7,636 nucleotides of DNA, from NCBI GenBank assembly GCA_900555195.1, contig USKC01000145.1:1-7636 (forward strand). Reading direction: 5' to 3'. The position numbers and the translations under genes were made by a program. This DNA comes from an uncultured Lachnospiraceae bacterium (lineage in GTDB: Bacteria > Bacillota > Clostridia > Lachnospirales > Lachnospiraceae). Positions 5,543-7,636 of the stretch are shown in pieces (position 1 is the stretch's first letter; each line of letters opens with the position of its first letter). The notes under the pieces are model-generated. The model was not told the DNA's origin. It made no database searches and was given only the letters and a program-made list of their open reading frames with translations.

Positions 5543-6892
5543 TTATAAAAGGAATTCCAACAGAACTTTCACGAGATAGTCCCTATAGGTCGCCGCACTC
5601 ACGGATTCCGCGTACAGAACACTCACGGTTCCGATCGTCTCCCCATTCAGGCTGTATATGGCTTCTCCCGCTTTCTCCCCTTCCGAGACCGGCGCCTTCG
5701 CTTCTTCCGGCAGATTCAGAACCTTTTCCACCTGTTCCAGGTTATTCCCTTTCACATCCAGATAGGAAAATTCCCCTTCATACCGCAGTCCGACCGTGTC
5801 CTTTGTCCCGCCGGATACCTGTATCTGCGGAAGTGCATCCTTATTCTCATCCAGATAAAGGGCACTCACGCTGTAACCATAGTTCAACAACGTGATCGCA
5901 TCCTCAAAACGCACCTTATAGTCCGGAGCGGTCATCACCACAGCAATCAGTTCAATGTCATCCTTCTTGGCCGTAGCGGAAACACAGTACTTTGCCTTGC
6001 TGGTAGAACCTGTTTTCAGGCCTGTGGTCCACTGATATTGCTTCAGCAGCTTATTGGTGCTGGAAAGAGTAAAGTTGCTGGAACCTCTGGCTGTATTATG
6101 AACGATATCCTCCATCCAAATCGTCGTATAATCAAAGATCTCCGGATGCTTTGTAATCAGCTCCCTGCTCATGATTGCCACATCACGGGCCGTGGTATAA
6201 TGTCCATCCGAATCCGTCAGTCCGCAGCAGTCTTCAAAATGGGTATTCTTCATCCCGAGTCCCTGCGCCCGTTCATTCATCCTTGAGACGAACTCCTCCT
6301 CACTGCCCGCCAGAAATTCCGCCATGGCCACCGCCGCGTCATTGCCGCTTGCCACCGCGATACACTTAATCATGGTATCCACCGTCTGGATTTCCCCTTC
6401 TTCGAGAAACACCTGGCTTCCTCCCATTGACTGAGCATGGGCGCTCGTCATCACCTCATCATCCAGGCTGATGCCCCCTTTCTCCAACGCATCAAATATC
6501 AAAAGGAGCGTCATAATCTTGGTGATGCTGGCCGGAGAGCAGGCAACATCCGCACTTTTCTCAAAAATCACCGTACCTGTGGACGCCTCCATCAGCAAAA
6601 CCGATGGTGCCGAGATGCTCCCGAGGATTCCAGAGGCTCCATCGGCTCCTTGTGCAGTCTCTTGTGCCGTCCCTTCTCCCTGGACGTTTTCCGTATCGGA
6701 TATTCCCGTCTGCGCAAACGTCGCCATCGGGTTCAATTCCGCCGGTTCATCCGGCTGTTCTGACCAAACTGCGCTCACTTCCAGCACAGCCATTCCCGCC
6801 GGCAGAAGAACGGACATTCCAGCCAAGAAGAATGTCAGCAAAAGGGAAGCAATCCTCCCTGCAATCCCATACCTGTTTCTGTGTTTCATCAT
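5543..6892 (-). CDS. D-alanyl-D-alanine carboxypeptidase (PBP5/DacF family, S11)
   Basis: Second secreted D,D-carboxypeptidase of the window, 449 residues. It would remove the terminal D-Ala of peptidoglycan stem peptides and so limit cross-linking. A signal peptide spans about 1-41 (basic MMKHRNRYGIAGR, then a hydrophobic core). A polar low-complexity linker rich in Glu, Gln, Thr and Gly runs from about 44 to 90. The catalytic domain carries SxxK as SITK at 122-125, SGN at 182-184 and KTG at 293-295. The C-terminal PBP5-type domain covers about 345-435 and the protein ends in a short amphipathic-looking segment, YRDYLVKVLLEFLL, which might help membrane association. Two adjacent ATG codons (6890-6892 and 6887-6889) could start it; AGGGGAG at 6901-6907 is 8 nt from the first, so that one is chosen. 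It is related to the carboxypeptidase at 193-1506, including a similar C terminus, but lacks that protein's two extra loops. Confidence 0.95.
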   Translation of the reverse strand: MMKHRNRYGIAGRIASLLLTFFLAGMSVLLPAGMAVLEVSAVWSEQPDEPAELNPMATFAQTGISDTENVQGEGTAQETAQGADGASGILGSISAPSVLLMEASTGTVIFEKSADVACSPASITKIMTLLLIFDALEKGGISLDDEVMTSAHAQSMGGSQVFLEEGEIQTVDTMIKCIAVASGNDAAVAMAEFLAGSEEEFVSRMNERAQGLGMKNTHFEDCCGLTDSDGHYTTARDVAIMSRELITKHPEIFDYTTIWMEDIVHNTARGSSNFTLSSTNKLLKQYQWTTGLKTGSTSKAKYCVSATAKKDDIELIAVVMTAPDYKVRFEDAITLLNYGYSVSALYLDENKDALPQIQVSGGTKDTVGLRYEGEFSYLDVKGNNLEQVEKVLNLPEEAKAPVSEGEKAGEAIYSLNGETIGTVSVLYAESVSAATYRDYLVKVLLEFLL

Positions 6893-6917
6893 AAGGGAAA
6901 CTCCCCTCTATGCAGTT

Positions 6918-6944
6918 TCTATAACACATTTTATGTGCCAAAAA
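6918..6944 (-). promoter_or_regulatory. Weak candidate promoter for the 5543-6892 carboxypeptidase
   Basis: On the minus strand TTTTTG (6939-6944) and TATAGA (6918-6923) are separated by 15 nt, a shorter spacing than usual. Between them sits a perfect interrupted palindrome, CACAT-TTT-ATGTG (6925-6937), which could be an operator. Transcription would start near 6911, giving a short leader with the AGGGGAG site close to the 5' end. A TATAAA hexamer farther upstream (7006-7011) is an alternative -10 box with a leader of about 100 nt, also without a clear -35. Neither is strong. Confidence 0.22.
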
Positions 6945-7018
6945 GCGGATTATTCCCTCTGCATCCCCTTTCTCCTCAGGCGGGAAATGCCCTCTCTGCC
7001 AACCGTTTATATACAGCA

Positions 7019-7066
7019 CGGGGCGTCTCCCCGGCAAGACAAATACCTTACCTGGGAAACGCCCCG
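7019..7066 (-). terminator. Hairpin, probable terminator of the wall-binding-protein gene
   Basis: A 13-pair stem is formed by 7019-7031 and 7054-7066 with a 22-base loop. In the minus-strand transcript every pair holds, one of them as a G-U wobble (7027/7058); in the plus-strand transcript that pair is a C-A mismatch. This favours function on the minus strand, where the stem starts 25 nt after the stop codon at 7092-7094. The sequence after the stem on that strand (GTGCTGTATATAAACGG) is poor in U, so it is not a textbook intrinsic terminator. On the plus strand the hairpin is followed by a T-rich run at 7072-7087, but no plus-strand gene needs it. Confidence 0.5.
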
Positions 7067-7091
7067 CAGTCGTTCCTTTTCTTCTTTGCCC

Positions 7092-7636
7092 TTATTGGCC
7101 GGCAAGCGCCTGTGCCTGAGCAATAACCGCTGCAGCGATCGCCGGATCCACCGGTTCGCCCGTCGCGGAATCAATCATATTGCCTGTAGCAGGATCCAGC
7201 ACCCATGTGGACGGATCTACGCCCGTCAGATCCAGATCCTGAGACACCACTTCCGTCCCGATGCCGTTTGCGTCAAACAGATAGGTCTTCCCATCCAGCA
7301 CCAGCGTCTTATTGACAGCCATGCTGCCGTCTTCCTGGAAATACCGAACGCCGCTGGCGTCGCTGTACCATCCATACTGCATGGAACCATCCGCACCGAA
7401 CAGATAGGTGAGGCCGCCTATGTTCACAAGTCCCTTCTGCATGAATCCATTTGCGTCAAAGTAATAGTTCTTTCCCTGAATCGTAACGAGATCATGCAGC
7501 ATATGGCCATCCGTGGTATCCATGTAGAACGTGTTCACACCGTCTGTCAGCCAGCCGTTCGTGTACAGGCTTCCATCCGCATTCATGAAATAACGGTTTC
7601 CTTCATAGTCCACCCATCCATACTGCATCTTATAAT
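7092..7636 (-). CDS. Cell-wall-binding repeat protein, C-terminal part
   Basis: The 5' end is outside the window: the frame stays open to the right edge, and the ATG at 7626-7628 falls inside a repeat (preceded by Tyr-Lys), so it is not the real start. About 180 residues are visible. Counting from that Met, six copies of a roughly 20-residue aromatic/Gly repeat of the choline/cell-wall-binding type lie at about 3-21, 25-42, 46-63, 66-83, 87-104 and 109-124, with cores such as NRYFMNADGS, KNYYFDANGFMQKG and KTYLFDANGIG. Such repeats form a solenoid that binds wall teichoic acid, choline or polysaccharide in known families; the ligand here is unknown. After the repeats comes a non-repeat tail (129-178) with the near-repeated phrases LDPATGNMIDSATGEPVDP, ending in an Ala/Gln-rich helix-like segment. 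The enzyme or adhesin domain expected at the N terminus is not visible. A hairpin at 7019-7066 follows the stop. Confidence 0.88.
   Translation of the reverse strand, partial: YKMQYGWVDYEGNRYFMNADGSLYTNGWLTDGVNTFYMDTTDGHMLHDLVTIQGKNYYFDANGFMQKGLVNIGGLTYLFGADGSMQYGWYSDASGVRYFQEDGSMAVNKTLVLDGKTYLFDANGIGTEVVSQDLDLTGVDPSTWVLDPATGNMIDSATGEPVDPAIAAAVIAQAQALAGQ

Noticed and set aside
6747..7037. Minus-strand frame of 96 codons across the start of the right carboxypeptidase
   Set aside because: It overlaps the promoter region and the signal-peptide codons of a well-supported gene in another frame, and has no plausible ribosome binding site or domain.

Overview
The window looks like a stretch of a Clostridia chromosome, most likely Lachnospiraceae. 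This is inferred from roughly 50% GC, strong AAGGAGG-type ribosome binding sites, scpA-scpB with Firmicutes-type motifs, two secreted DacF-like D,D-carboxypeptidases, a FloT-type flotillin and a secreted protein with cell-wall-binding repeats. No rRNA, tRNA, CRISPR array, transposase or phage gene was seen. All convincing genes lie on the minus strand, so transcription runs from high to low coordinates.

In transcription order: (1) 7636-7092 is the C-terminal part of a cell-wall-binding-repeat protein whose 5' end lies outside the window, followed by a hairpin at 7019-7066. (2) 6892-5543 is a secreted D-Ala-D-Ala carboxypeptidase. (3) A candidate extended -10 promoter at 5522-5530 precedes a tight cluster: a membrane-anchored metallophosphoesterase (GTG start), scpA 2 nt later, and scpB overlapping the end of scpA. 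(4) A 165-nt gap at 3050-3214, which could encode a doubtful 43-residue peptide, leads to a flotillin gene with a strong Shine-Dalgarno. (5) 1506-193 is a second D-Ala-D-Ala carboxypeptidase. (6) The left edge, 1-105, is a nested palindrome with 14-bp perfect outer arms that no protein gene explains.

Functionally the window mixes cell-envelope maintenance (two peptidoglycan carboxypeptidases, a membrane phosphoesterase, a flotillin membrane-domain scaffold, a wall-binding protein) with chromosome segregation (ScpA and ScpB, the partners of SMC). Most of it is ordinary housekeeping content. I did not find a convincing new defence, mobile or biosynthetic system. The points most worth a second look are the structured palindrome at 1-105, the flotillin gene lying between scpB and a carboxypeptidase gene, the possible small ORF after scpB, and the non-repeat tail of the wall-binding protein.
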